Source of the DNA: Allochromatium vinosum DSM 180
GTDB lineage: Bacteria; Pseudomonadota; Gammaproteobacteria; Chromatiales; Chromatiaceae
Reading direction: 5' to 3'
Assembly: GCF_000025485.1 (NCBI RefSeq)
Contig: NC_013851.1
Coordinates: forward strand, 1,217,154-1,281,153
DNA: 64,000 bases
Both the position numbers and the translations under genes were made by a program. The notes under the pieces are model-generated. The model ran no database searches and was not told the origin of the DNA. It worked only from the letters and a program-made list of their open reading frames with translations. Numbering within the stretch: the first letter of the stretch is position 1; the number at the start of each line of letters is the position of its first letter. Below, one piece after another: positions 18,760-29,694 of the stretch.

Positions 18760-21700
18760 ATGTCCGATTCCGCTGCCCGTCTCCGCGAGATCCCCTACAA
18801 CTACACCTCCTTCTCCGATCGCGAGATCGTCATCCGCTTCCTGGGCGAGCCGATTTGGCGCTTGATCGAGGAACTGCGCGGCACGCGCCGCACCGGGCGC
18901 TCGGCGCGGATGCTGTTCGAGGTGCTGGGCGATATGTGGGTCGTGACCCGCAATCCCTATTTGCAGGACGACCTGCTCGACAACCTCAAGCGGCGGCGTC
19001 TGCTGCTCCAGGCGCTCGACCATCGGCTCGATCAGTTCGAGCGTCGCCTGAACGACAACAAGCGCGCGGCTGAACTCCTGGCGGCGGCGCGCACGGCGGT
19101 GAAGCGCTTCGGCGACTGGTTCGAGCAGGAGAAGCACCAGCGCGCGCGGTTGCGTCTGGCGCTCGCCGGGATCACGCGCGCGGACAATCTGGACTTCGGC
19201 GGTCTGGCCCGCGTCTCGCACGCGACCGACGCCACCGACTGGCGCGTCGAGCTGCCGTTCGTGGTCATCTCGCCCGATACCGAGGCCGAGGTCGCACCCA
19301 TCGTGCGTGCCTGCATCGACTGCGGGCTGACGCTCATCCCGCGCGGCGGCGGCACCGGCTACACCGGCTCGGCGGTGCCGCTGCATCCGCTGACCGCCGT
19401 CATCAATACCGAGAAGCTCGACCGGCTCTCGGGCGTCGAGCGAGTCGCGCTGCCGGGCGTCGACGGGCTGGTGCCGACGGCACATTGCGGCGCGGGTGCG
19501 GTCACGCGCCGGGTCTCGGATCTGGCCGAGTCCAACGGGCTGGCGTTCGCGGTCGATCCGACCTCGCAGGACGCCTCCTGCATCGGCGGCAACATCGCCA
19601 TGAACGCCGGCGGCAAGAAAGCCGTGCTCTGGGGCACGGCGCTCGACAATCTGGCCTCCTGGCGCATGGTCACGCCCGAGGCCGAGTGGTTGGAGATCGA
19701 GCGGCTGGATCACAACCTGGGCCGTATCCACGATCAGGAGCGGGTGCGCTTCCGGCTCTCGCGCTTCGCCCCGGACGGCAAAACGCCGCGCGGCGAACCC
19801 GAGATTCTGGAGATGCCGGGGTCGAGCTTCCGCAAGGTCGGACTCGGCAAGGACGTGACCGACAAGTTCCTCTCCGGTCTGCCCGGCGTGCAGAAAGAGG
19901 GCTGCGACGGGATCATCACCTCGGCGCGCTTCGTGCTGCACCGGATGCCGGAGCAGGTGCGCACCGTGTGTCTGGAGTTCTTCGGCACGGATCTGGATCT
20001 GGCGGTGCCGGCGATCGTCGAGATCAAGGATTTGATCGAATCCCGGCCGGATGTGCAGATGGCCGGTCTGGAGCATCTCGACGAGCGCTATGTGCGCGCC
20101 GTCGGCTATGCGACCAAGGCGGCGCGTCACGAGCTGCCGAAGATGGTGCTGGTCGCCGATCTGGTCAGCGACGACGAAGCGTCCGTCAGCGCGGCCGCCG
20201 AGCGGATGGTCGCCATCGCCCGTGGGCGCGACGGCGAGGGCTTCATCGCCGTCAGTCCCGAGGCGCGCAAGCGTTTCTGGCTCGACCGCGCACGCACGGC
20301 GGCCATCTCGCGCCATACCAACGCCTTCAAGGTCAACGAGGACGTGGTCATCCCGCTCGACCGGCTCGCCGACTACAGCCGGGGCATCGAGCGCATCAAC
20401 ATTGAGCAGTCGATCAAGAACAAGGACGCCATCCTGGCGGCGATCCTCGACTATCTGGACTCCGAGCTGCCCGAGGCGCGGGTGGCGGGCGACTACGAAG
20501 GCTCGGACGAGGCGCGCGCCATCCTGGAGGCCAAGCGCGAGGCCGCGCGAGACTCCGTGCAGCGGGTGCGCGCACGCTGGCAGACGATCCTGGAGCGTCT
20601 GGACCAGCCCGCCGCCGACAACCTGGATCTGCTCGACGAGACGGCCCAGACCAAGCGACGCGACGGCGACACACTCGCGGCCATGATGCTGCGCCGCGAT
20701 CTGCGCCAGTCGATCCGCTTCGAGGTCGCCGACCGTCTCAACGAGATCTTCTCCGGCCAGGAACTGGCGCGGGTGCGCGAGCGTCTGCGCGAGATCCATC
20801 GTCAGGTGCGCGATTCGCGTCTGTTCGTCGCGCTGCACATGCACGCCGGTGACGGCAACGTCCACACCAACATCCCGGTACACTCGTCCGATTACGCCAT
20901 GCTGCACGAGGCCGATCGGGTGGTGGCGCGCATCATGGCCCTGGCGACCGGACTCGGCGGCGTCATCTCGGGCGAGCACGGCATCGGTCTGACCAAGCTC
21001 CAGTTCCTCGAGCAGGAGAAGCTCGACGCCTTCGTCGCCTACAAAAAACGCATCGATCCCAAGGCGGTGTTCAATCGCGGCAAGCTGATGCCCGGCTCGG
21101 GTCTGGACGGCGCCTACACGCCGTCGCTGCGTCTGGTCGAGCAGGAAGCCATCATCCTGGAAGAGACCGAACTCGGCGCGCTCAACGACGACGTCAAGCA
21201 CTGTCTGCGCTGCGGCAAGTGCAAGCCCAAGTGCATGACCCATGTGCCGCGCGCCAACCTGCTCTATTCGCCGCGCAACAAGATCCTCGGCACCGGACTC
21301 ATCATCGAAGCCTTCCTCTACGAGGAGCAGACCCGGCGCGGACTGTCGTTGCGTCACTTCGAGGAGATGAACGACATCGCCGACCACTGCACCGTCTGTC
21401 ACAAGTGTCTGACCCCGTGTCCGGTCAACATCGACTTCGGCGAAGTGACCACGCGCCTGCGCCGCATCCTGGTCGAGCGCGGCCAGAAGCGCTTCAGTCC
21501 GGGGGCCTGGGCGGCGATGCAGTTCCTCAACCGCACCGATCCGCGTGCGATTCGTCTGATGCGCCTGGGGCTGGCCGAATGGGGCTTCGCGGCCATGAAT
21601 CAGGCCCATCGGCTGGCCAGGACGCTGGGGCTGACCAGGAAGCGTATCGCCCAACCCGGCTCGACCACCGGCCGCCCGTCGCCGGTGGGCCAGATGGTCG

Positions 21701-22611
21701 AGCTGGTCGGACGCTCGGTGCATGTACCGCTGCCCAAGCGGACCTTCCGCGATGTGCTGGAACTGGAAGACCGCACCCAGGTGCCGATCCTGCGCGACCC
21801 GCGCGTGGCCGACGAAGCCGAGGCCGTCTTCTACTTCCCCGGCTGCGGCTCGGAACGGCTCTATTCCGACATCGGACTGGCCACGCTCGCCATGCTCTGG
21901 GAGCAGGGCGTGCAGACCGTGCTGCCGCCGGGGTATCTGTGCTGCGGCTATCCGCAGAGCGCGGCGGGCCTGGAGGAACGCGGACGCCGGATCACCATGG
22001 AGAACCGGGTGCTGTTCCACCGTGTGGCCAACACCCTGAACTATCTGGATATCAACACCGTGGTCGTCTCCTGCGGCACCTGCATGGATCAGTTGCTCAA
22101 GTACGAGTTCGAGCGCATCTTCCCCGGTTGCCGTCTCCTGGACATCCATGAATGGCTGATGGAGCGGGGCGTCGCCCTGGAGGGAACGACGGGCGTGCAG
22201 TATCTCTATCACGACCCCTGCCACACCCCGATGAAGACCCATGCGCCGCTCAAGGTCGCCGCCAGTCTGATGGGGCAGCCGGTACGGCTCTCGGATCGTT
22301 GCTGCGGCGAGGCCGGAACCCTCGGCGCCTCACGACCCGACATCGCCAATCAGGTGCGCTTCCGCAAACAGGAAGAACTGACCGCCGGCATCCAGGCCCT
22401 GACCGGCCGCGAGCGGGTCGAAGACGGCGCGGTCAAGCTGCTCACCGCCTGTCCGGCCTGTCAGCAGGGACTTGGCAAATATCAGGACGATACCGGACTC
22501 AAGACCGACTATATCGTGGTCGAGCTGGCCGAGCGGCTGTTGGGTGCCGACTGGCGCGAGCGCTTCATCGAGCGGGTGCGGGCCGACGGAATCGAGCGCA
22601 TCCTGTTGTAG
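18760..22611 (+). CDS. Large FAD/FMN-binding oxidoreductase with Fe-S and CCG domains (GlcD-GlpC-like fusion)
   Basis: The ATG at 18760 gives 1283 residues. The protein starts with a DUF3683-type region. An FAD-binding domain of the D-lactate/glycolate dehydrogenase (GlcD) type follows, with [16 protein letters not shown] and [17 protein letters not shown], and then a FAD-oxidase C domain with [12 protein letters not shown] and GEHGIGLTK. Two [4Fe-4S] motifs lie near residues 814 and 877 ([23 protein letters not shown]). The C-terminal part resembles GlpC/LutA with CCG-type cysteines (CCGYPQ near 1061, HDPCH near 1150, CCGEAG near 1181). It therefore joins a 2-hydroxyacid dehydrogenase to its electron-transfer subunit in one chain. 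The substrate is unknown; D-lactate or a related 2-hydroxyacid is the usual guess. It has its own upstream inverted repeat. Confidence 0.85.
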   Translation: MSDSAARLREIPYNYTSFSDREIVIRFLGEPIWRLIEELRGTRRTGRSARMLFEVLGDMWVVTRNPYLQDDLLDNLKRRRLLLQALDHRLDQFERRLNDNKRAAELLAAARTAVKRFGDWFEQEKHQRARLRLALAGITRADNLDFGGLARVSHATDATDWRVELPFVVISPDTEAEVAPIVRACIDCGLTLIPRGGGTGYTGSAVPLHPLTAVINTEKLDRLSGVERVALPGVDGLVPTAHCGAGAVTRRVSDLAESNGLAFAVDPTSQDASCIGGNIAMNAGGKKAVLWGTALDNLASWRMVTPEAEWLEIERLDHNLGRIHDQERVRFRLSRFAPDGKTPRGEPEILEMPGSSFRKVGLGKDVTDKFLSGLPGVQKEGCDGIITSARFVLHRMPEQVRTVCLEFFGTDLDLAVPAIVEIKDLIESRPDVQMAGLEHLDERYVRAVGYATKAARHELPKMVLVADLVSDDEASVSAAAERMVAIARGRDGEGFIAVSPEARKRFWLDRARTAAISRHTNAFKVNEDVVIPLDRLADYSRGIERINIEQSIKNKDAILAAILDYLDSELPEARVAGDYEGSDEARAILEAKREAARDSVQRVRARWQTILERLDQPAADNLDLLDETAQTKRRDGDTLAAMMLRRDLRQSIRFEVADRLNEIFSGQELARVRERLREIHRQVRDSRLFVALHMHAGDGNVHTNIPVHSSDYAMLHEADRVVARIMALATGLGGVISGEHGIGLTKLQFLEQEKLDAFVAYKKRIDPKAVFNRGKLMPGSGLDGAYTPSLRLVEQEAIILEETELGALNDDVKHCLRCGKCKPKCMTHVPRANLLYSPRNKILGTGLIIEAFLYEEQTRRGLSLRHFEEMNDIADHCTVCHKCLTPCPVNIDFGEVTTRLRRILVERGQKRFSPGAWAAMQFLNRTDPRAIRLMRLGLAEWGFAAMNQAHRLARTLGLTRKRIAQPGSTTGRPSPVGQMVELVGRSVHVPLPKRTFRDVLELEDRTQVPILRDPRVADEAEAVFYFPGCGSERLYSDIGLATLAMLWEQGVQTVLPPGYLCCGYPQSAAGLEERGRRITMENRVLFHRVANTLNYLDINTVVVSCGTCMDQLLKYEFERIFPGCRLLDIHEWLMERGVALEGTTGVQYLYHDPCHTPMKTHAPLKVAASLMGQPVRLSDRCCGEAGTLGASRPDIANQVRFRKQEELTAGIQALTGRERVEDGAVKLLTACPACQQGLGKYQDDTGLKTDYIVVELAERLLGADWRERFIERVRADGIERILL

Positions 22612-22630
22612 CGGACAGTCAAGGACCGAG

Positions 22631-22648
22631 GCGGGCGGGATCGCCCGC
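22631..22648 (+). terminator. GC-rich hairpin after the oxidoreductase gene
   Basis: Perfect 7-bp arms GCGGGCG and CGCCCGC enclose GGAT, starting 19 bp after the stop codon. The hairpin is strong but is followed only by GTTG, so intrinsic termination is uncertain. Confidence 0.4.
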
Positions 22649-22728
22649 GTTGAGCCGCGTCGGCCGCGATGACGGCGGCGGTCCTCTAGGCTGTACAGGG
22701 AGTCGATCACCCTTGAACGAGGACCGCC

Positions 22729-25602
22729 ATGAGCCTTCCAGACAAACGCCTGTGGACCGCCACCGCCAGCGGCGGTGATCCCCGGACCGCCATCGATGGT
22801 TCCTATTCGACACACTGGGTTGCGGAGACAGTTACGCCGCCCTGGCTCGTGATCGATCTGGGGCGGATCGCGACCCTCGGCGGACTCGAGATCTACTGGG
22901 GACGGCAGAGCGCCCAGCGTTTCTCCTGCGCCGCGTCGCTCGACGGGCAATACTGGGAGCCGCTCTGCGCCACCCGCCACGGCGAGGGCGGCTGCAACGT
23001 GTTCGCCTTCCCGCCGCAAGAGGCGCGCTTCGTGCGCTGGAGCACCGCCGAACCGTCGTCACCGGCGATCGAGATCGTCCAGATCAACCTGTATGCTCCG
23101 GACGAGGCCGCATCGGTGCTGGAGCCGGGCCGACTCACCGTGCTCGGCCAGGGCGGGCCGGTCAGGCTGGCGCCCGGCGACAGCCTCACGGTCGACTTCG
23201 GCTACATCCGCTCGCCGCTTGGCGTACTGGTGCAGTGGGGCCAGGATCACGGCACCCTCTTCTCGGTGCATCTGTCAGACGATGGTCAGTCGTTCCGTGA
23301 AGTGGGGCGTATCCTCCAGAGCCACGGCGACACCGACAGCTTCTACTGGCGCGTCACCACCAGCCGCTATCTGCGCTTCACCCTGCACGAGGCGAGCCGC
23401 CCGCAGGGCGCGATCGTCGAGGAATTGATGCTCCGCATCCTGAACAAGGATCGGATGCCGATCGGTCGGCTGGAACGCGCGGCCCAGGCCGGGAACGGCG
23501 AGTTGTATCCGCAATCGCTGCTGGGCCGACAGGTGTACTGGACCGCGCTCGGCGACGTCGACCAGGACGAGCAGGCGCTGTTCGACGAATACGGCAATCT
23601 CGAACCCCGGCCGGGCTCGGGCCAGTTGGCCCCGCTGTTGCGGCTGGACGGGTGTCTGCATGGAGCACCCGGCGCGACTGGCATCAGGCACGAACTCGCC
23701 GAGGGCGCGCTACCCATTCCAAGTGTGACCTGGCCGGCAGGCGTCGTTGAACTGCGCATGACCGCCCTGGTCCAGGCCGCCGTCGCGCATGTCGAATACC
23801 GGCTCACCAATCGCGGCGAGTCGCGCCAGTCCGGAACCCTGATCCTGGCCGTGCGTCCGGTGCAGATCAACCCCTATTGGCAGCACGGCGGCCATGCCGC
23901 CATCCGGTCGATCGCGCTCGACGGGCGTCGAGTCCGGGTCAACGGGGCGCCATACGCGGTCTTCTCGCGTCAGCCCGATGCCTTCACCGTCGCCGACTTC
24001 GACGATGGCGATGTGGTCCGATCGATCGAAAACGGGCCAGTTCGCACCGCTACCCGTCTCGACTCCGATTCGGGACTCCTGAGCGGTGCGTTCGAGTTCG
24101 ACTTCTCGCTCGAACCCGGCGCGGAAGTCACGCTGGTCGCCGCGGCTCCCATGTGCGAGGGTCTTGAGCCGACGACCGAGGCCGATTTCCCGTCCCGGCG
24201 GCGGGCGGTCGTGCAGCGCTGGCGCGAGCGGCTCGGATCGCGCCGCATCCAGGTCGGAGACCCGGAGGTAAGCGATACGGTCGAGGCGCAGACGGCGCTG
24301 ATCCTGGTCAACGCCACCCGGTTCGCCTTCAAGCCCGGTCCGCGCAACTATGACCGTACCTGGATCCGTGACGGTTCCTCCCAGGCGCTGGCGCTGCTCT
24401 ATGCCGGTCTGGCCGAGGAGGCCAAACGCTATGTGCTGTGGTACGCCGAGCGTCTCTATCCCAACGGTCAGGTGCCGCCCATCCTCGATCCGGACGGCCG
24501 CGTCAATCGTGGCTACGGCAGTGACATCGAATTCGACGCCCAGGGGCAGTTCGTCAGGATCGCGGCCGATGTCTATCGGTTGACGCGCGATCGAGCTTTC
24601 CTCGAAGCCGTGTTCGAGCCTGTGGTCCGGGCCACGCGCTTCATCGAGGAACTGCGCGCCCGCACCAACGCCGTGCACGGCCCGGAGAGCCGTTTTCACG
24701 GTCTGCTCGCGCCCTCCATCAGTCACGAGGGCTACAACAAACCGACCTATAGCTATTGGGATGACTTCTTCGCCCTGAGTGCCTGGCGTGACTGTGCCTA
24801 TCTGGCGGCGGAACTCGGCGCCGCCGACATCGCGGCCGAAGCCGAACGTCAGGCACGCGAATTCACGGCCAGTCTGACCCGCTCGCTGCGCCTGAGCGCC
24901 GAGGCGATGGGATCGGGCCTGCTGCCGGCGTCCGCCGATCGCCTGGACGTGGACCCGACCTCGACGGCGATCGCGTTCGAGCCATGCCGGGTGGAGGACG
25001 TGCTGCCGGCCGAGTACATCGGGCCGACCTATGACGACTACCGTCGGCATCTCGACATCATCCGTGCGCCCGATTTCAGCGGCGGCTTCACCCCGTACGA
25101 GATACGCAACCTCAACGTCTTCGTCGCCCTGGGGCGCACCGAGGACGCCTGCCGGCTACTGGCCGATGCGCTCGGCTGGCGGCGTCCGGCCGGCTGGCGT
25201 CACTGGGCCGAGGTGGTGTGGGGTGATCCGAGGGCGGCCGATTACATCGGTGACATGCCGCACACCTGGATCGGCGCCGAATTCGCCACCGCCGTGCGGC
25301 GGATGCTGCTGCGTGAGAACGGCACCACACTCGAACTGCTGCGGACCGTGCCCGAGCGCTGGTGGGACGGCGAGGGCATCCGGCTCGCGGGCGTGCCGAG
25401 TGCCTTTGGCACGGTGGATCTCCAGGCGCGGCGCACGGCGACGCAGGTGAGCATCGAACTGGCGCTCTCCGGTCCCGATCCGGAGCAGATCCTGGTGCAC
25501 TGTCCGGGTGTGCGGCGGGCGCACGCCGACGGCATCGCCTGTGAGTGCGATGGCGTGTTCATCAGGACGGGGCGTTTCGCACGACTGGTGATTGAACTGT
25601 AG
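22729..25602 (+). CDS. Discoidin (F5/8 type C) domain protein with six-hairpin glycosidase-like domain
   Basis: This 957-residue protein opens with an F5/8 type C carbohydrate-binding domain (about residues 1 to 125: SGGDPRTAIDGSYSTHWVAE, LVIDLGRIATLGGLEIYWG). A second beta-rich region follows. The C-terminal half resembles alpha/alpha-barrel glycosidases of the glycogen-debranching and GH63/GH15-like clan (RTWIRDGSSQALALLYAG near residue 543, YSYWDDFFAL near 676, HTWIGAEF near 845). There is no signal peptide, and the start with a GAGG site is clear, so it looks cytoplasmic. It converges on an OpgD-type periplasmic glucan gene, which suggests glucan or glycogen turnover, but linkage specificity and activity cannot be read from sequence. 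Confidence 0.78.
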   Translation: MSLPDKRLWTATASGGDPRTAIDGSYSTHWVAETVTPPWLVIDLGRIATLGGLEIYWGRQSAQRFSCAASLDGQYWEPLCATRHGEGGCNVFAFPPQEARFVRWSTAEPSSPAIEIVQINLYAPDEAASVLEPGRLTVLGQGGPVRLAPGDSLTVDFGYIRSPLGVLVQWGQDHGTLFSVHLSDDGQSFREVGRILQSHGDTDSFYWRVTTSRYLRFTLHEASRPQGAIVEELMLRILNKDRMPIGRLERAAQAGNGELYPQSLLGRQVYWTALGDVDQDEQALFDEYGNLEPRPGSGQLAPLLRLDGCLHGAPGATGIRHELAEGALPIPSVTWPAGVVELRMTALVQAAVAHVEYRLTNRGESRQSGTLILAVRPVQINPYWQHGGHAAIRSIALDGRRVRVNGAPYAVFSRQPDAFTVADFDDGDVVRSIENGPVRTATRLDSDSGLLSGAFEFDFSLEPGAEVTLVAAAPMCEGLEPTTEADFPSRRRAVVQRWRERLGSRRIQVGDPEVSDTVEAQTALILVNATRFAFKPGPRNYDRTWIRDGSSQALALLYAGLAEEAKRYVLWYAERLYPNGQVPPILDPDGRVNRGYGSDIEFDAQGQFVRIAADVYRLTRDRAFLEAVFEPVVRATRFIEELRARTNAVHGPESRFHGLLAPSISHEGYNKPTYSYWDDFFALSAWRDCAYLAAELGAADIAAEAERQAREFTASLTRSLRLSAEAMGSGLLPASADRLDVDPTSTAIAFEPCRVEDVLPAEYIGPTYDDYRRHLDIIRAPDFSGGFTPYEIRNLNVFVALGRTEDACRLLADALGWRRPAGWRHWAEVVWGDPRAADYIGDMPHTWIGAEFATAVRRMLLRENGTTLELLRTVPERWWDGEGIRLAGVPSAFGTVDLQARRTATQVSIELALSGPDPEQILVHCPGVRRAHADGIACECDGVFIRTGRFARLVIEL

Positions 25603-25637
25603 GCTGGTGGGTCACGGATGATCCGCACCAGCGTTTT
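25603..25637 (+). terminator. Terminator between the glycosidase gene and opgD
   Basis: Arms GCTGGTG (25603..25609) and CACCAGC (25626..25632) pair perfectly and are followed by GTTTTG. The hairpin begins at the first base after the glycosidase stop and lies in the short convergent gap, so it probably ends that transcript. Confidence 0.5.
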
Positions 25638-25656
25638 GTTGCGGACGCCGATCCGG

Positions 25657-27219
25657 TCAAGCGCAGCGGGAACTGGCCGGAGTCCACTGATAGAGCCAGG
25701 TCTCCGTCAGTGCACCGCCCTGGGCATCGCGCAGATAACACCGCAGGTCCACAGGCTCGGCACCCTCGCTCAGCAGATCGAACGAGCAGCGCCAGGCCTT
25801 GGTGCCGATGAGCGGGCGGACGGCCTGCTCGCTGAGCTGACCGCGTGAGGCGGTGATGACCGGCGTCACCGACGCCTTGTCCGGCAGCCCATCGAGTCGA
25901 CCGCCTTCGAAGTCGATGACGAACTTACGCGAGGGCGGGCGATTGTGCTGGCCGATGATGCCGCCGGCGCCGATGCGGGTGGAGATCACGGCAGCGACCG
26001 GATCGGGTATCGGCGTCTTTGAGCCCCAGTGGAGACGGTAGCTGAAACGCTGCTCCTGTCCGGGCAGGAACCCCTGAGCCGGGTTCCAGAACGCGACGAT
26101 GTTGTCGAAGGTCTCGTCGGCGGTCGGGATCTCGACCAGCTGCACCGCACCGTCGCCCCAGTCGCCGATCGGCTCGACCCAGACCGAGGGCCGCCGGTCG
26201 TACCAGGCGCCATCGTCGAGATAGTGATCGAAATCGCGATCGCGCTGCAGAAGTCCAAAGCCCTTGGGGTTGCGATCCAGGAAGGAATTGACCCGCAGGA
26301 CCGGCGAGTTGACCAGCGGGCGCCAGATCCACTCACCGGAGCCGGTGTGGATTGACAACCCATCGGAGTCGTGGATCTCGCCGCGAAAGTCGTCCGAGAC
26401 CCGTCGATCGTTCTCGCCGTACTGATACATGGAGGTCAGGGGCGCGATCCCGAGCCGCTCGACGGTGCGGCGCGGATAGAGCGCCGCGTCGACGTCCATG
26501 CGCGTCATCTCGCCCGGAGTGATCCGGAAACGATAGGCGCCGGCCACACTCGGGCTGTCGAGCAGGGCATAGACCGTGACGCCCGTGGACTCGGGACCGG
26601 GCCGTTGCAGCCAGAACTGGCGGAACTCGGGGAACTCCTCAGGGCGCGCCAGACCTGTGTCGATGGCCAGACCGCGTGCCGACAGCCCGTATTGTTTGGT
26701 GCCGCCGACGGCGCGGAAATAACTGGCGCCGAGAAACGAGAACATGTCGCGCTCGAAATCCGGCCCGACATGGACGCGAAAACCCGCGAATCCGATGTCT
26801 TCGAGTCGCTCGGGCTGACCGACCCGCTCGCCATAGTCGAACAGACCCGCCGAGTAGTGGATCGGATAGGCGAGACCATCGACGACTTCATGGATCTGGA
26901 CCGCGTGCTTGAAATACAGCCCGAGATGGAAGAGTCGCGCCTGGAAGGGCAGACCCTCGGCACGCCAGAGCGCATGTTGCGGGTCGAAGCGGATCGACTG
27001 ATAGGCATCCCAGTCGAGCTGCTTGACCCAGGCCGGCAGGTTCTCGGACGGCGCGACATAGGGGTTGGCGGCCAGTCGGCGCGCCTCGCTGCGCAGCCAG
27101 TCGTAACTGAAGGGGGCCTCGGGCGTGCTTGTGGGCACCGCACGCGCGGCCGATGGAAGACTGGCCCAGGTGCCTGCCAGTGCCAAAAGTGTTTGGAGCA
27201 GTTCTCTTCGAGTCAGCAT
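25657..27219 (-). CDS. opgD: Periplasmic glucan biosynthesis protein, OpgD/OpgG family
   Basis: OpgG and OpgD proteins shape osmoregulated periplasmic glucans, beta-glucans made in response to low osmolarity. The 520-residue precursor has a twin-arginine-like signal (LTRRELLQTLLALAG), as in E. coli OpgD; OpgG uses Sec. The mature protein begins with FSYDWLRSEARRLAANPYV. It contains the family segments YQSIRFDPQHALWR, FHLGLYFKHAVQIHEV, FAGFRVH and SYFRAVGGTKQYGLSARGLAIDT. These match the MdoG domain through its length. No OpgH glucosyltransferase is visible nearby, so the glucan backbone enzyme must be elsewhere. The neighbouring convergent glycosidase may act on related glucans, which is inference. 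Confidence 0.88.
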   Translation of the reverse strand: MLTRRELLQTLLALAGTWASLPSAARAVPTSTPEAPFSYDWLRSEARRLAANPYVAPSENLPAWVKQLDWDAYQSIRFDPQHALWRAEGLPFQARLFHLGLYFKHAVQIHEVVDGLAYPIHYSAGLFDYGERVGQPERLEDIGFAGFRVHVGPDFERDMFSFLGASYFRAVGGTKQYGLSARGLAIDTGLARPEEFPEFRQFWLQRPGPESTGVTVYALLDSPSVAGAYRFRITPGEMTRMDVDAALYPRRTVERLGIAPLTSMYQYGENDRRVSDDFRGEIHDSDGLSIHTGSGEWIWRPLVNSPVLRVNSFLDRNPKGFGLLQRDRDFDHYLDDGAWYDRRPSVWVEPIGDWGDGAVQLVEIPTADETFDNIVAFWNPAQGFLPGQEQRFSYRLHWGSKTPIPDPVAAVISTRIGAGGIIGQHNRPPSRKFVIDFEGGRLDGLPDKASVTPVITASRGQLSEQAVRPLIGTKAWRCSFDLLSEGAEPVDLRCYLRDAQGGALTETWLYQWTPASSRCA

Positions 27220-27388
27220 GCCGCAGGTTCCCGGCTATCGATGGGTGATGGAAGCGCGATTGTCGGGCCGAGATCCGGTCGACTGCAAGTGAATGGGTGG
27301 CTCGCGCTCACAAACCCTTGGGAGCCGCCCGCCGGTTCGCCGTCGGCACGACACTCAAACAGATCGCTCCGAAACCGCGATTTGCGAT

Positions 27389-27394
27389 TATAAT
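27389..27394 (+). promoter_or_regulatory. Candidate -10 box upstream of cobH
   Basis: A perfect TATAAT lies 115 bp upstream of the cobH start in otherwise GC-rich DNA, but no good -35 element stands 16 to 18 bp before it. The 289-bp region 27220..27508 otherwise shows no cobalamin riboswitch elements that I can recognise. Confidence 0.3.
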
Positions 27395-27508
27395 CCGTCT
27401 CTTTTCAGATCGAACGCCCATCCCCGCCGACCTTCGCGCTCAATCCGGGCCGCGCGTCCTCGCCGCCGAGCATCCGCGCCCGCTCCGCCTGACTGTGAGA
27501 CCCTCTAC

Positions 27509-28135
27509 ATGATCGAATACAACCGCGATGCCCATGACATCTATCGTCAGTCGTTTGCCATCATCCGCGCCGAGGCGGACCTGAGCCGGATTCCAGCCGA
27601 TCTGGAGGCGCTGGCGGTGCGCGTGATCCATTCCTGCGGCATGCCCGAGATCGCGGCTGAGCTGGAGTTCTCGCCGGGTGCAGGCGCGGCGGGATGCGCG
27701 GCACTGGAGTCGGGCGCGACCATCCTCTGCGACAGCCGCATGGTGTCCGAGGGCATCACGCGCGCGCGGATGCCGGCCGACAATCCCATCGTCTGCACTC
27801 TGCACGACCCGAGCGTCCCGGCGCTGGCGCGCGAACTGGGCAACACCCGCACCGCCGCCGCGCTCGAACTCTGGCGTCCGCATCTGGCCGGTTCGATCGT
27901 GGTGGTCGGCAATGCGCCCACGGCCCTGTTCCGGCTGCTGGAGATGCTCGACGAGGGGGCGCCCAAGCCCGCGCTCATCCTTGGCTTCCCGGTCGGCTTC
28001 GTCGGCGCCGTCGAGTCCAAGGAGGCGCTCGCCGCCGACAGTCGCGGTGTGCCCTTCGTCGCGGTGCGCGGTCGGCGCGGCGGCAGTGCCATGGCGGCGG
28101 CGGCGGTCAACGCCCTCGGTCGCGAGCATTCCTGA
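27509..28135 (+). CDS. cobH: Precorrin-8X methylmutase CobH/CbiC
   Basis: CobH moves a methyl group from C11 to C12 of precorrin-8X to form hydrogenobyrinic acid, in the cytoplasm. The 208-residue protein has the family core around H41 ([15 protein letters not shown]), the histidine position expected for catalysis, followed by [28 protein letters not shown] and [18 protein letters not shown]. The start is the ATG at 27509; the upstream in-frame extension lacks family sequence. It is the first gene of the cobalamin block and is separated from the cobI-cobJ fusion by 5 bp, so the two are cotranscribed. Confidence 0.95.
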   Translation: MIEYNRDAHDIYRQSFAIIRAEADLSRIPADLEALAVRVIHSCGMPEIAAELEFSPGAGAAGCAALESGATILCDSRMVSEGITRARMPADNPIVCTLHDPSVPALARELGNTRTAAALELWRPHLAGSIVVVGNAPTALFRLLEMLDEGAPKPALILGFPVGFVGAVESKEALAADSRGVPFVAVRGRRGGSAMAAAAVNALGREHS

Positions 28136-28140
28136 TCGAC

Positions 28141-29694
28141 ATGGGCAAGGGACGTCTCTATGGCCTGGGCGTGGGTCCAGGCGATCCTGAACTCATCACG
28201 CTCAAATCGCTGCGCTATCTGCGCGCCGCGCCCGTGGTCGCCTACTATGCCGCGCGCGACAAGCCCGGCAATGCGCTGACCACGGTGCAGCCGCATCTGC
28301 GCCCTGAGCAGATCCGGGTGCCGCTGATCTATCCGGTCACGGGCCGGAAACCCGAGCCGCCCTACGACTACGAGGGCGCGATGCGCGACTTCTACGATGC
28401 CTCGGCCGAGCGGCTGGCCGAGCATCTGGAGGCCGGGCGCGACGTGGCCGTGGTCAGCGAGGGCGACCCGCTGTTCTACGGCTCCTTCATGTATCTGCAC
28501 GACCGGCTGGCCGAGCGCTATGAGACCGAAGTGGTGCCGGGCGTGTGCTCGGTGCTGGCGAGCGCGGCCGTGCTGGGGACGCCGCTGGTCTATCGCGATC
28601 AGCGTTTCCAGGTGATCGCCGCGACTCTGCCCGAGGAGGCCCTGATCGAGCGGCTCGACGGGGTCGAGGCAGCGGCGATCATGAAGCTCGGCAGCAATTT
28701 CGACAAGGTTCGGCGGGTGCTGGCACGGTTGGGGCTGCTGGAGCGGGCGCGCTATGTCGAGCGCGCGACCATGGAGGGCGAGCAGGTACGTGCGATCGCC
28801 GACATCGATCCCGAGAGCGTGCCCTATTTCTCGATGATCCTGATTCCGGGCGAACGCTGGCCGGGATCGAGCGCCGGAGCGCCCACGGCCGTGCCGGCCC
28901 CCGAGCGGGCGACATCCAAGCCGGGCCGGCTGGCGGTGATCGGTCTGGGACCGGGGGCGGCCGAACTCATGGCCCCGGCTGTGCGCGAAGAGCTGAATCG
29001 CGCGCAAGACATCGTGGGTTACACCACCTATGTCGAACTGGCCGGCCCCTTCCGTCCGGATCAGCGGTTGCTCGACTCCGACAACCGTCAGGAGCTGGAG
29101 CGCGCACGGCTGGCCTTCGAGCTGGCGGCCCAGGGGCGGCATGTCGTGGTGGTTTCGTCCGGTGATCCCGGCGTCTTCGCCATGGCGGCGGCGGTGTTCG
29201 AGGCGCTCGAACAGTCGCAGGATCCGGTTTGGCACGCGGTGGATCTGGCGATCCTGCCCGGCATCTCGGCGGCCCAGGCCGCAGCCGCTCGCGCCGGCGC
29301 ACCGCTCGGACACGATTTCTGCGTCATCTCGCTGTCGGACAATCTCAAGCCCTGGTCGATCATCGAGCACCGTCTGCGACAGGCGGCCCAGGCCGATCTG
29401 GTCATGGCGCTCTACAACCCGCGCTCCAAGGCGCGTCCCGATCAGTTCGCCCAGGCGCTGGCCGTTCTGCGCGAGACCCGCGCTTCCGAGACGCCGGTCG
29501 TGCTCGGCCGTGACATCGGCCGCCCGGATGAATCGCTGACCGTGACCACCCTCGGCGCGATCCGGCCCGAGCAGGTCGACATGCGCACCGTCGTCATCGT
29601 CGGTTCGTCGCTGACACGGCGCCTGGCGCGCCAGGATGGCGGCGAGTGGGTCTATACGCCGCGCTGGTATGGGGAGTCTTCCGCGTCCAAATAG
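28141..29694 (+). CDS. cobIJ: Fused precorrin-2 C20-methyltransferase / precorrin-3B C17-methyltransferase (CobI-CobJ)
   Basis: This 517-residue protein joins two SAM-dependent tetrapyrrole methylases. Residues 1 to about 245 are CobI-like: [32 protein letters not shown] and LIYPVTGRK, a precorrin-2 C20-methyltransferase. Residues about 262 to 517 are CobJ-like: [52 protein letters not shown] and LSDNLKPW, a precorrin-3B C17-methyltransferase that contracts the ring. The two steps flank precorrin-3B synthase in the pathway, so the fusion holds the enzymes on either side of the reaction assigned here to the CobZ pair. The last 43 bp overlap the 3' end of cobK on the opposite strand. Confidence 0.93.
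   Translation: MGKGRLYGLGVGPGDPELITLKSLRYLRAAPVVAYYAARDKPGNALTTVQPHLRPEQIRVPLIYPVTGRKPEPPYDYEGAMRDFYDASAERLAEHLEAGRDVAVVSEGDPLFYGSFMYLHDRLAERYETEVVPGVCSVLASAAVLGTPLVYRDQRFQVIAATLPEEALIERLDGVEAAAIMKLGSNFDKVRRVLARLGLLERARYVERATMEGEQVRAIADIDPESVPYFSMILIPGERWPGSSAGAPTAVPAPERATSKPGRLAVIGLGPGAAELMAPAVREELNRAQDIVGYTTYVELAGPFRPDQRLLDSDNRQELERARLAFELAAQGRHVVVVSSGDPGVFAMAAAVFEALEQSQDPVWHAVDLAILPGISAAQAAAARAGAPLGHDFCVISLSDNLKPWSIIEHRLRQAAQADLVMALYNPRSKARPDQFAQALAVLRETRASETPVVLGRDIGRPDESLTVTTLGAIRPEQVDMRTVVIVGSSLTRRLARQDGGEWVYTPRWYGESSASK

Noticed and set aside
18751..22242. Long open frame on the minus strand opposite the FAD/Fe-S oxidoreductase
   Set aside because: It is a shadow of the high-GC coding strand, with low-complexity histidine- and arginine-rich translation and no family sequence. 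The opposite frame has clear domains.
27220..27508. Cobalamin riboswitch ahead of cobH
   Set aside because: I looked for the conserved B12-box and adenosylcobalamin riboswitch core elements and did not see them.
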